NCBI GenBank assembly: GCA_947378555.1
Contig: CANCKM010000009.1
Span: 1-38,988 of the forward strand
From: Microbacteriaceae bacterium
GTDB lineage: Bacteria; Actinomycetota; Actinomycetes; Actinomycetales; Microbacteriaceae
Length of the DNA stretch: 38,988 nucleotides
Direction of reading: 5' to 3'
Shown here: positions 32,600 through 38,988 of the stretch, piece by piece
How positions within the stretch are numbered: the first letter of the stretch is position 1
Layout: every line of letters begins with the position of its first letter
Translations under genes and position numbers: made by a program
Notes under the pieces: model-generated
Database searches by the model: none
What the model saw: only the letters and a program-made list of their open reading frames with translations
What the model was told of the DNA's origin: nothing

Positions 32600-34333
32600 T
32601 TAGGCAACTTCCTCAAGGAACTTAGTGCGACGGAAGGCGAGCATCGAGAGGCCACCAACAATAAAGAAGATTAGAACTGAGAATGCGCTTGCCAGGCCGT
32701 AGTCGGCACCGACACCGGTCGAGAAGGCGATTTTGTAGACGAAGCTGATCAGGATATCAGTTCCGCCGGCATCAACCTTCAAGGCCGAATCACCTGCCGG
32801 ACCACCGCCGGTTATCAGATAGATAATCGTGAAGTTATTGAAGTTGTAAGCGAACGAGGATATCAAAAGCGGCGCCAACGACACTAGAAGAAGTGGCAGT
32901 TTGATCAGCCTGAACTGTTGCCAAGGTGTTGCCCCATCGATGGTTGCCGATTCGGTTAGTTCGCCAGGGATTGCCTGGAGCGCTCCGGTTGTGATCAGGA
33001 ACATATAGGGGAAGCCGAGCCAGAGATTACAGAGCAGCACAGCCCATCGAGCCGGGCCCTCTTGGTTTAGCCAGTCGATTCCCTTTCCAGATTGAGCATG
33101 CAAAATTGCGACGTTGATAAATCCGTTTTCGGTGTTGTACATACCTTTCCAGACATAAGCCGAAAGGAAGGCGGGGAAGGCGTATGGCAAGATCATGATC
33201 GCGCGATAGACCTTTTTGCCACGCAGTCGCTCGTCGTTGAATAGCAACGCTAGAGCCAGACCAACGATGAAGGTGCTGACAACCGAGGTGAAGGCAAAGA
33301 TTATGGTCCAGGTGAAAATCTTTAGCAGTGGCCCGCGAAGCTCCTTGTCTCCAAAGATTTTGTTGTAGTTGGCAAAGCCGACCTGTACCTGCCAGCCGGT
33401 CTCTGATAGCCGCTCGCCGTCCTTGGTTTCAAAGAATCCGGTGCTCTCGTTGGCTTTGTAGACCGTGCCATCGGTTTTGGTGAAGGAGTCCTTCTTCTCG
33501 CTGTAGACGGCGTCAAAGAAGGTTCTCTGCACGCCGGCACCGGATGGATCAAGAGCCATGAAGGCGTCCTTCTCGAGGCTGGCACCTAGCGGCACCTTCA
33601 TCGTCGAAAGCCGACTCTGGATTGAGTTGAGCTGATCCTCACTAAGAGCGGTCAGACCCTCGTATCCGGTGGCAATGTCGTAGCCACCCAAACCCATGCC
33701 AAAAGTCACTTTTGCGCGCTCTTCGGCGGTCAGTTCATGCCATGGGTTGGTGGCCCAGTCTTCGCCACCGAGGTAAATGACTTCGTTATCGGTGTTGACC
33801 GATCCATCGTCTAAAAATGCGTTGTTGGCATCGCTAGCCAAAAAGAGGAGTTTGCAAGATTTTGCTTTGACGTCGGCGCAGGAAGGATCCTGCATCACTG
33901 TGACATCCATGAACGGAGCATTTTCGTCATTCACGATGGCGCTCAGTTTGATTGAGGCTATCGAGTCGACCTTGCTTCCGTTGTGAAGAGCGCCGTAGTT
34001 GGTAAAGGAAATATACCCGCTGTAAAAGACCACCGACACCGAGAAGGCAAGCAAGAACAGTACGCCCGGTGCGAGGTACTTGGCTGGCAGGCCACCGCGA
34101 CGCAGGTAGATCCAGTTAACGACGAAGATAACGACCAGAAGCACACCGGCATACACGTACTGCTTAGCAGGGAACAGCAGCATGACAACGAAGAAAGCTC
34201 CGGAGTCGATGAGAGCTAGAACCAGGATCTTTATCAGGGTGCCGCGCAGACTCGGGGTTCCACCCTCAGTCATACGACGAAATCTGGCTCTTTGGCGCTC
34301 GGTTTGCTTTTTTACACCGGAGGGAAGCGACAT
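32600..34333 (-). CDS. malF: maltodextrin ABC permease MalF
   Basis: Second permease subunit, 577 residues, pairing with MalG. Two membrane segments at about 35-75 and one at about 88-110 precede a large outside loop (about 125-330, SKVDSIASIKLSAIVNDENA onward), which in E. coli MalF contacts MalE; then come the core membrane segments beginning LLKIFTWTIIFAFTSVVSTF and the coupling loop IPGELTESATIDGATPWQQF (a degenerate EAA motif). The long loop makes it a close relative of the E. coli type rather than the short MsmF type. The start at 34333 has only AGAAAGC upstream. A hairpin lies between malE and malF. No ATPase gene is in the window, so a shared MsmK/MalK elsewhere must energise it. Confidence 0.93.
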   Translation of the reverse strand: MSLPSGVKKQTERQRARFRRMTEGGTPSLRGTLIKILVLALIDSGAFFVVMLLFPAKQYVYAGVLLVVIFVVNWIYLRRGGLPAKYLAPGVLFLLAFSVSVVFYSGYISFTNYGALHNGSKVDSIASIKLSAIVNDENAPFMDVTVMQDPSCADVKAKSCKLLFLASDANNAFLDDGSVNTDNEVIYLGGEDWATNPWHELTAEERAKVTFGMGLGGYDIATGYEGLTALSEDQLNSIQSRLSTMKVPLGASLEKDAFMALDPSGAGVQRTFFDAVYSEKKDSFTKTDGTVYKANESTGFFETKDGERLSETGWQVQVGFANYNKIFGDKELRGPLLKIFTWTIIFAFTSVVSTFIVGLALALLFNDERLRGKKVYRAIMILPYAFPAFLSAYVWKGMYNTENGFINVAILHAQSGKGIDWLNQEGPARWAVLLCNLWLGFPYMFLITTGALQAIPGELTESATIDGATPWQQFRLIKLPLLLVSLAPLLISSFAYNFNNFTIIYLITGGGPAGDSALKVDAGGTDILISFVYKIAFSTGVGADYGLASAFSVLIFFIVGGLSMLAFRRTKFLEEVA

Positions 34334-34430
34334 GTTTTCAAGCTTTCTGCTGGGGCTATGGGCGTGCAGTGATTCGGTGATTGGGTGGGTCTGTGTTGCA
34401 GTTTTAGCCGTGCAATTTTACTTAGACAGT

Positions 34431-34464
34431 GGTTCGCGGCCCCCATTTCTGGAAGCCGCGAACC
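34431..34464 (-). promoter_or_regulatory. hairpin in the malE-malF gap, probable mRNA stabiliser
   Basis: A perfect 10-bp stem GGTTCGCGGC / GCCGCGAACC (34431-34440 and 34455-34464) with a 14-nt loop follows the malE stop by 21 nt on the minus strand. It has no U run, so it should not end transcription fully; such hairpins often protect the binding-protein segment of an mRNA and raise its level over the permeases. Confidence 0.6.
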
Positions 34465-34485
34465 CTACTGCTATCTAATCGATGA

Positions 34486-35754
34486 TTAGTTGTTGTCGAT
34501 GATGTCCTGCAACGAGGCCACAGCGTCAGACATGTACTGAGCTGGGGTCTTGCCATCTAGGGCACCCTTTAGGATTGCTACTTCTGCAGAACCGATCTTG
34601 TTCCAGGTGGTGTCTTGGAATACGAACGATGGCATTGGGTAGGCGTTCTTACCAGCTGAACCGAAGCCCTTAACTAGTGGGTCAGAAACCTTGGCTAGAG
34701 CAGCAGCGTTTGCTGGAGTCTTACCAGTGGTCTTGAACGAAGCTAGCTGAATGGTCTTGCCGCCTAGTGCGCCAAGAACCTTTCCTACGCTACGAGCCTT
34801 TGATGATCCCGGAACCTTAACTGACTGCCAGTAACCGCGAACACCTGAGAACTGGTGAACGGTCTTGCCGCCGATTGAAGGAATCGCAACTACGCCGAGG
34901 TCCTTGTTGGTTAGCTTCGCTGGGGTTACAGCAGGGGTTCCATAGGCGTGGGTGTCGTTAACGACGGTGCCAGCACCCCATGGGCCAGTTACCCAGTAAG
35001 CAACATCGCTTGCAGGGTCCTGGAAACGGCCAGCTGCGCCATCCCAACCAACATACTGAAGGCCCTTGCCGGCGCCGTTCAACCAGTTAGCGAACTTGGT
35101 AGTTCCACCCTTTGAGTTGGCGTCGGTGAAACCAACGGTGGTGGTCCAGCTTCCACCGGTACGTACGTACTGGTCGATGCCGAATGAGCTCGCGAAAGCG
35201 GTCATGTGGTAAGGGTCACCCTGACCGGTTAGGTCGTTGCTCATTGCAACCTTGCCAGCAGCGATTGCAGCAGCGAACTGTGCACCGGTGGTTACTGGCT
35301 TGCTGACCTTCTTTTTGTTGTACATCAAGGCGATGTTTTCGGTCCAGGCTGGAACTCCGTAGAGCTTGCCGTAGACGGTGAATCCCGACTTGGCAGCAGC
35401 TGAGAAGTTCTTGTTGTTAGCGCCAAGACTGACCGGTGCGATTACACCAGCGCCGAGTAGCTTGCCAGTCCAGTCGTGAGGTCCAGCAATGATGTCTGGG
35501 CCGGTTCCACGAGGAATAGCAGTGATTGCAGCTGCGCGCAAGGCACCGAAGTCTTTAACCACAACGTTGATGGTTAGAGAAGCATCTGCCTTGTCAAAAG
35601 CGGTTAGAGCGGCGCCAACAGAGTCTTTAGCTCCCTGGTCCATCCAAATGGTGACTACGGTGGCAGCCTGTGCCGGCGCAACACCAACGGTAAGCAGGGC
35701 AGCAGTTGCAGCAGCAGCTACAAAGGCAAGCCCTCTCTTGTTGTTGATCTTCAT
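34486..35754 (-). CDS. malE: maltose/maltodextrin-binding protein, apparently not lipidated
   Basis: Extracytoplasmic solute-binding protein of family 1, 422 residues, first gene of malE-malF-malG-GH13. The signal peptide MKINNKRGLAFVAAAATAAL.. ends with APAQA (30), a good signal peptidase I site; there is no cysteine at the cleavage region, so unlike most Gram-positive binding proteins it has no lipobox. The mature part starts TVVTIWMDQGAKDSVGAALT and contains GTGPDIIAGPHDWTGKL and YGVPAWTENIALMYNKK, standard MalE segments, and ends with QYMSDAVASLQDIIDNN. Its N-terminal half is well conserved with Gram-positive MalE. The ribosome site AAAGG precedes the ATG. Promoter and operators lie at 35785-35837. 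Sugar specificity is inferred from the GH13 neighbours. Confidence 0.92.
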   Translation of the reverse strand: MKINNKRGLAFVAAAATAALLTVGVAPAQAATVVTIWMDQGAKDSVGAALTAFDKADASLTINVVVKDFGALRAAAITAIPRGTGPDIIAGPHDWTGKLLGAGVIAPVSLGANNKNFSAAAKSGFTVYGKLYGVPAWTENIALMYNKKKVSKPVTTGAQFAAAIAAGKVAMSNDLTGQGDPYHMTAFASSFGIDQYVRTGGSWTTTVGFTDANSKGGTTKFANWLNGAGKGLQYVGWDGAAGRFQDPASDVAYWVTGPWGAGTVVNDTHAYGTPAVTPAKLTNKDLGVVAIPSIGGKTVHQFSGVRGYWQSVKVPGSSKARSVGKVLGALGGKTIQLASFKTTGKTPANAAALAKVSDPLVKGFGSAGKNAYPMPSFVFQDTTWNKIGSAEVAILKGALDGKTPAQYMSDAVASLQDIIDNN

Positions 35755-35784
35755 TATTACCTTTCGAGATACTTCGCAGTGAAG

Positions 35785-35800
35785 GACTTGTAATCAAGTC
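35785..35800. promoter_or_regulatory. inverted repeat upstream of malE
   Basis: GACTTG-TAAT-CAAGTC is a perfect 16-bp palindrome (spacer TAAT) at 35785-35800, in the leader of malE, extended by an imperfect GAAG/CTTC match. It lies about 30-45 nt before the malE start and could be an operator or an mRNA hairpin. Confidence 0.5.
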
Positions 35801-35815
35801 ACTTCTAAGAAAACT

Positions 35816-35837
35816 CCCTTGCAAGGGCTTGCGTCAA
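35816..35837. promoter_or_regulatory. candidate malE promoter and MalR-like operator
   Basis: On the minus strand TTGACG (35837-35832) is a good -35, and the spacer after it carries the perfect palindrome CCCTTGCAAGGG (35816-35827). The plus strand reads CTTGCAAGGGCTTGCG, two direct CTTGCR motifs, like the CTTGCAG repeats reported at Streptomyces MalR sites. The -10 is poorly defined (TTTTCT or TTCTTA). The regulator gene is not in this window. Confidence 0.5.
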
Positions 35838-35856
35838 GTTGAGACGCCCGTATTTT

Positions 35857-35880
35857 GATAACGGTCTAGTTACGGTTATC
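35857..35880. promoter_or_regulatory. GATAAC-N12-GTTATC inverted repeat
   Basis: GATAAC (35857-35862) and GTTATC (35875-35880) are exact complements with a 12-nt spacer containing a second TTACGG copy. It sits between the two divergent promoters and just upstream of the GH13 promoter. It may bind a dimeric regulator, but the arms are only six bases. Confidence 0.35.
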
Positions 35881-35897
35881 TCAAGACTGGTAGCGTT

Positions 35898-35929
35898 TAC
35901 AATTTTTGCTAAGGTGAAAGCGGTTTCAC
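35898..35929 (+). promoter_or_regulatory. GH13 promoter -10 with cre-like operator
   Basis: TACAAT (35898-35903) is a reasonable -10; the -35 is weak. Eleven bases downstream, TGAAAGCGGTTTCA at 35915-35928 matches the Bacillus cre consensus TGWAANCGNTNWCA at every position, flanked by G and C to give GTGAAA/TTTCAC arms. Placement just after the start point suggests repression by a LacI/CcpA-family protein. Which regulator acts here is inferred. Confidence 0.7.
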
Positions 35930-35976
35930 GTGTTTTTCGACAAAAAACCACCTCACTGTCCCCTAGATTGGAAAGC

Positions 35977-37671
35977 ATGTCCAACTCAGAAATCTTGCAA
36001 GCGGCTGTCAAAAACCCGGAATGGTGGCGCACAGCCGTTATCTACCAGATCTATCCGCGCTCTTTTTCCGACAGCAACGGCGACGGTATGGGAGACCTTC
36101 GCGGTGTCGCCTCAAGGCTCGACAGCTTGGTCAAACTTGGCGTTGACGCCATCTGGTTTTCGCCATTTTTCAAGTCGCCACAGAAAGACGCCGGCTACGA
36201 CGTCAGCGATTACTGCGATGTCGACCCACTGTTTGGAACCCTTGCCGATTGGGATGACCTGGTGGTCAAGTCCAACGCCGCCGGCATCCGACTAATCGTT
36301 GACCTGGTTCCAAACCACACCTCAGACCAACACGAGTGGTTCCAAAAGGCCCTCGCCGCGCCAGCCGGTTCGCCTGAGCGCGCCATGTACATTTTCAAAG
36401 ACGGCAAGGGTGCGAACGGCGAGCTGCCACCAAACAACTGGCAGTCGGTTTTCGGAGGCAACGCCTGGACTCGACTCGAAGAAGCCGACGGCACAGCAGG
36501 CCAGTGGTACCTGCACCTTTTCGATTCCACCCAGCCCGACCTCAACTGGGAAAACCCAAAGGTCGCAGATGAGATGGATAACGTCTTGCGTTTCTGGCTT
36601 GATCGTGGCGCCGCCGGCTTCCGCATCGACGTGGCCCACGGAATGAAAAAGCGCGAGGGTTTGCCAGACGTTGCAGTGCAGAGCAGCACCATGTCGGGTG
36701 ACGTGCAGGCCGAGATGTCTATCGAGCAACTTGAAGCCCACGTTCCCTACTGGGGCCAAAACGAGGTTCACGACATCATTCGCCGCTGGCGCCGGGTGGT
36801 CGACGAGTACGAAGACCGCGCGATGTGCGCCGAGGCTTGGATCATGCCACTCAACCGCATGGCTCGCTGGGTTAGACCGGACGAGTATCACCAAACCTTC
36901 AACTTTGGATACCTCGAGTGCCCGTGGGAAAAAACTAGCCTCGTCAAGGTCGTCACCGATTCGCTCAAGATTTTCGGCAGCGTCGGCGCACCATCGACCT
37001 GGGTGCTTTCAAACCACGACGTGATTCGTCACGTTTCCAGATTCGGCATATTGGGCACTCCCCCGCAGGGTGACGGCATCGGCCCAAACAGCGAACAACC
37101 AGACGAAGCGATTGGTCTTCGCAAGGGTCGCGCGGCAACCGCCTTCATGCTCGGTCTACCGGGTGGCGCTTACCTCTACCAGGGCGAAGAGCTCGGCTTG
37201 CCAGAGCACACCACACTCGAGGGAAAGTATCGCCAAGACCCAACCTATTTCCGCACCAAGGGCGAAAGAGTCGGTCGCGATGGATGCCGCGTGCCGCTGC
37301 CGTGGGATTCCAAGGGTGGCGAGTCGCTCGGCTTCAGTGAAAACGGCGAGTCTTGGTTACCACAGCCTTCAAGCTACAAGCGCTACGCTCGCGACCTGCA
37401 AGAGGGGCAAGCCGGTTCGACGCTTGAACTTTATAAGCGACTGCTGAATGAGCGAAAAGCTTTTGGAATGGGCGCCGGCGAATTCCGCTGGGCACCCGAG
37501 TTCGATGGCGAATCAACGCTTTCTTACCTCAACAATGGCGTCTTGGTCATCAGCAACTTCAACGGTGAGCCGGTCGCCCTGCCCGCCGGCGAACTGCTGG
37601 TCACCACGCAGCACGACCTATCCATCGAAGGTGTTTTAGAGCACGACCAAACGGCTTGGATCAAAATCTAA
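35977..37671 (+). CDS. GH13 alpha-glucosidase (first of a tandem pair)
   Basis: Cytoplasmic alpha-glucosidase-type GH13 enzyme, 564 residues from the ATG at 35977 (preceded by GGAAAG); the longer frame upstream runs through the operator. Motifs: AVIYQIYPRSFSDSNGDGMGDL, LGVDAIWFSPFF, DLVPNHTSDQH, nucleophile Asp218 in GFRIDVAHGM, acid Glu286 in CAEAW, and Asp348 in LSNHD. The residue after the nucleophile is Val219, the state linked to alpha-1,6 or broader activity in Bacillus oligo-1,6-glucosidases. No signal peptide. It should release glucose from short maltodextrins delivered by MalEFG. The second enzyme starts 4 nt after its stop. Sucrose or trehalose hydrolase are related alternatives, but the context favours maltodextrin. 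Confidence 0.93.
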   Translation: MSNSEILQAAVKNPEWWRTAVIYQIYPRSFSDSNGDGMGDLRGVASRLDSLVKLGVDAIWFSPFFKSPQKDAGYDVSDYCDVDPLFGTLADWDDLVVKSNAAGIRLIVDLVPNHTSDQHEWFQKALAAPAGSPERAMYIFKDGKGANGELPPNNWQSVFGGNAWTRLEEADGTAGQWYLHLFDSTQPDLNWENPKVADEMDNVLRFWLDRGAAGFRIDVAHGMKKREGLPDVAVQSSTMSGDVQAEMSIEQLEAHVPYWGQNEVHDIIRRWRRVVDEYEDRAMCAEAWIMPLNRMARWVRPDEYHQTFNFGYLECPWEKTSLVKVVTDSLKIFGSVGAPSTWVLSNHDVIRHVSRFGILGTPPQGDGIGPNSEQPDEAIGLRKGRAATAFMLGLPGGAYLYQGEELGLPEHTTLEGKYRQDPTYFRTKGERVGRDGCRVPLPWDSKGGESLGFSENGESWLPQPSSYKRYARDLQEGQAGSTLELYKRLLNERKAFGMGAGEFRWAPEFDGESTLSYLNNGVLVISNFNGEPVALPAGELLVTTQHDLSIEGVLEHDQTAWIKI

Positions 37672-37675
37672 CAGC

Positions 37676-38988
37676 ATGATTTCTGGCAAGACACCACCCA
37701 TGCACCACGCAATCAATCCCAAGCAAAACTGGTGGCGGTCGGCGGTGATTTACCAAATCTATCCGCGCTCATTTTTTGATTCCAACGGCGATGGCTTTGG
37801 TGACCTCAACGGCATTACCGGCCGGCTGGATTCGCTTGCCGCACTCGGCATCGACGCGGTTTGGCTCTCGCCATTTTTCGAGTCGCCGCAAAAAGACGGT
37901 GGCTACGACGTCAGCGATTATTGCTCGGTTGACCCGATGTTTGGCACGCTCGCCGACTTCGAGCGCCTGCTGACCCGCGCCCACGAACTAAACCTTCGGG
38001 TGCTAATCGACCTCGTGCCAAACCACACATCAGACCAGCACGCCTGGTTTCAAAAGGCCCTGGCTGCAAAACCGGGCTCGGCCGAGCGCGAGTTTTACCA
38101 CTTTGTCGATGGATCCGGCCAAGCCGGCGAACTGCCACCCAACAATTGGCTTTCGATGTTTGGTGGCCCCGCCTGGACGCGAACCACGAGCTCAGACGGC
38201 ATGCCCGGCCAATGGTATCTGCACCTCTTTGACACCAGTCAGCCAGACCTCAACTGGGCAAACCCCGCCGTCTCCGCAGCCTTCGAAGAGATCCTGCGCT
38301 TTTGGCTTGATCTCGGGGTCGATGGATTTCGGGTCGATCAGCCGCACGCCATGGCCAAGGCCGCCGGGCTGCCCGATCACCCCGACCTAGCCAGCGCCGG
38401 CGCCGGTTTCGTTGAGGGTGGAATCGTGCCACCGATGTGGTTTCAGCCCGAGGTGCACCAGATTTTTCGCGACTGGCGTCGCATTCTCGATTCCTACCCG
38501 GGCGAGCGAGCGATGTGCGGTGAGGCCTACGTGCTGCCGCTTAGCTTTATGGCGCTTTGGGTTCGGCCAGACGAGTTTCACCAGACCTTCAACTTTCGCT
38601 TCCTCGATAGCGCGTGGAATGCCGAGTCGATCTTTGAAACCGTTAACGAATCCTTTTCGGCCTTCGACGAGGTCGGCGCACCCGCCACCTGGGTGCTCTC
38701 TAACCACGACGTCGTTCGTCACGCCAGCCGCCTTGGCGGCCTAACTGGTCGGCCAACCGCCTCGGATGGCATTGGCCCGCTTGACCCGCAGCCCGATCGC
38801 GCACTTGGGCTGCGCCGGGCAAGAGCCGCCAGCGCGTTCATGCTTGGCCTACCCGGGTCGGCCTACCTTTACCAGGGCGAAGAACTCGGCTTGCCAGAGC
38901 ACACATCCCTAGCAAATGAGCACCGGCAAGACCCCACTTTTGCGCGCACCGCGGGTGCTCGATTAGGGCGCGATGGATGCCGCGTGCC
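37676..38988 (+). CDS. GH13 alpha-glucosidase (second of a tandem pair, 3' end outside window)
   Basis: Paralogue of the preceding enzyme, translated directly from 37676 since the stop lies beyond the window; 437 residues present. It matches the first along the whole length (YQIYPRSFFDSNGDGFGDL, DLVPNHTSDQH, GELPPNNWLSMFGG). Catalytic residues are kept: Asp221, Glu283 in CGEAY, Asp345 in LSNHD. The residue after the nucleophile differs: GFRVDQPHAM has Gln222 where the first has Val. It also lacks the SSTMSGDVQAEMSIEQLEAH-like insert and has a different loop there. The start is ATG at 37676 or 37700; neither has a clear ribosome site, so coupling from the upstream stop is likely. Codon use looks like its neighbour. 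Different substrate range is inferred. Confidence 0.9.
   Translation, partial: MISGKTPPMHHAINPKQNWWRSAVIYQIYPRSFFDSNGDGFGDLNGITGRLDSLAALGIDAVWLSPFFESPQKDGGYDVSDYCSVDPMFGTLADFERLLTRAHELNLRVLIDLVPNHTSDQHAWFQKALAAKPGSAEREFYHFVDGSGQAGELPPNNWLSMFGGPAWTRTTSSDGMPGQWYLHLFDTSQPDLNWANPAVSAAFEEILRFWLDLGVDGFRVDQPHAMAKAAGLPDHPDLASAGAGFVEGGIVPPMWFQPEVHQIFRDWRRILDSYPGERAMCGEAYVLPLSFMALWVRPDEFHQTFNFRFLDSAWNAESIFETVNESFSAFDEVGAPATWVLSNHDVVRHASRLGGLTGRPTASDGIGPLDPQPDRALGLRRARAASAFMLGLPGSAYLYQGEELGLPEHTSLANEHRQDPTFARTAGARLGRDGCRV

Noticed and set aside
34475-34489. Palindrome CTAATC-GAT-GATTAG at the malE stop
   Set aside because: It mostly consists of the last codons and stop of malE with no matching element elsewhere; short and probably chance.
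35839-35976. 46-residue N-terminal extension of the first GH13 alpha-glucosidase
   Set aside because: It would read through the -10 and the cre-like operator and lacks a ribosome site; GH13 homologues start near the ATG at 35977.

Overview
The window looks like a chromosomal segment of an actinobacterium, most likely Microbacteriaceae; a small-genome freshwater or marine lineage such as the Rhodoluna/Aquiluna group is possible, but that rests on gene order, protein style and moderate GC by eye, not on a search. Supporting signs are the block hadA-hadB-murB ... trpT-secE-nusG-rplK-rplA (close to the mycobacterial had-trpT-secE-nusG-rplK-rplA order), a NusG with a long acidic N-terminus, frequent GTG/TTG starts and tight 1-11 nt gene overlaps. 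I see no phage, IS element, integrase or CRISPR array.

Layout. 1-6.7 kb: ilvE (cut by the window edge), leuB and a methyltransferase on the minus strand. Facing them is a plus-strand sulfur cluster of two single-domain rhodaneses and a CoA-disulfide-reductase-like enzyme with its own rhodanese domain, which runs head-on into serA. 6.9-12.1 kb: a RibD/DHFR-like reductase, a DEAD-box helicase with a large repetitive N-terminal tail and a long leader, a glutaredoxin, a HAD phosphatase and two overlapping four-TM proteins of unknown function. 12.1-17.2 kb: a sugar ABC importer (binding protein, permease, single-domain ATPase) divergent from a LacI regulator and a PfkB kinase, with a perfect palindromic operator between them. 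The architecture resembles frcBCA-frcK fructose uptake. 17.3-19.5 kb: a DUF5522-like protein, a stand-alone receiver and an Orn/Lys/Arg decarboxylase. 19.5-22.1 kb: rplA, rplK, nusG, secE and tRNA-Trp, with a hairpin before rplA that resembles the L1-binding part of 23S rRNA. 22.2-27.7 kb: aspC, an N-terminally short P-type ATPase, murB, hadB and hadA. 27.7-29.3 kb: a secreted S53 peptidase, a strong bidirectional terminator, tRNA-Met and tRNA-Thr. 29.4-38.99 kb: a maltodextrin locus: malE, malF, malG and a cyclomaltodextrinase-like GH13 enzyme on the minus strand, divergent from two tandem GH13 alpha-glucosidases (the second cut by the window end).

How it works together. The maltodextrin region forms a pathway: MalEFG imports oligosaccharides (the ATPase is not in this window) and three cytoplasmic GH13 enzymes cut them to glucose. 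The divergent control region carries a perfect match to the Gram-positive cre consensus plus CTTGCA-type motifs like those described for actinobacterial MalR. The frc-like locus imports and phosphorylates a monosaccharide under its own LacI repressor. The sulfur cluster probably handles persulfide or polysulfide.

The most unusual items are the MalG permease with an N-terminal DUF805-like domain, the L1-like hairpin between rplK and rplA, the P-type ATPase lacking its N-terminal domain inside a housekeeping block, the divergent active-site residue in the second alpha-glucosidase, and the repeat tail of the helicase.
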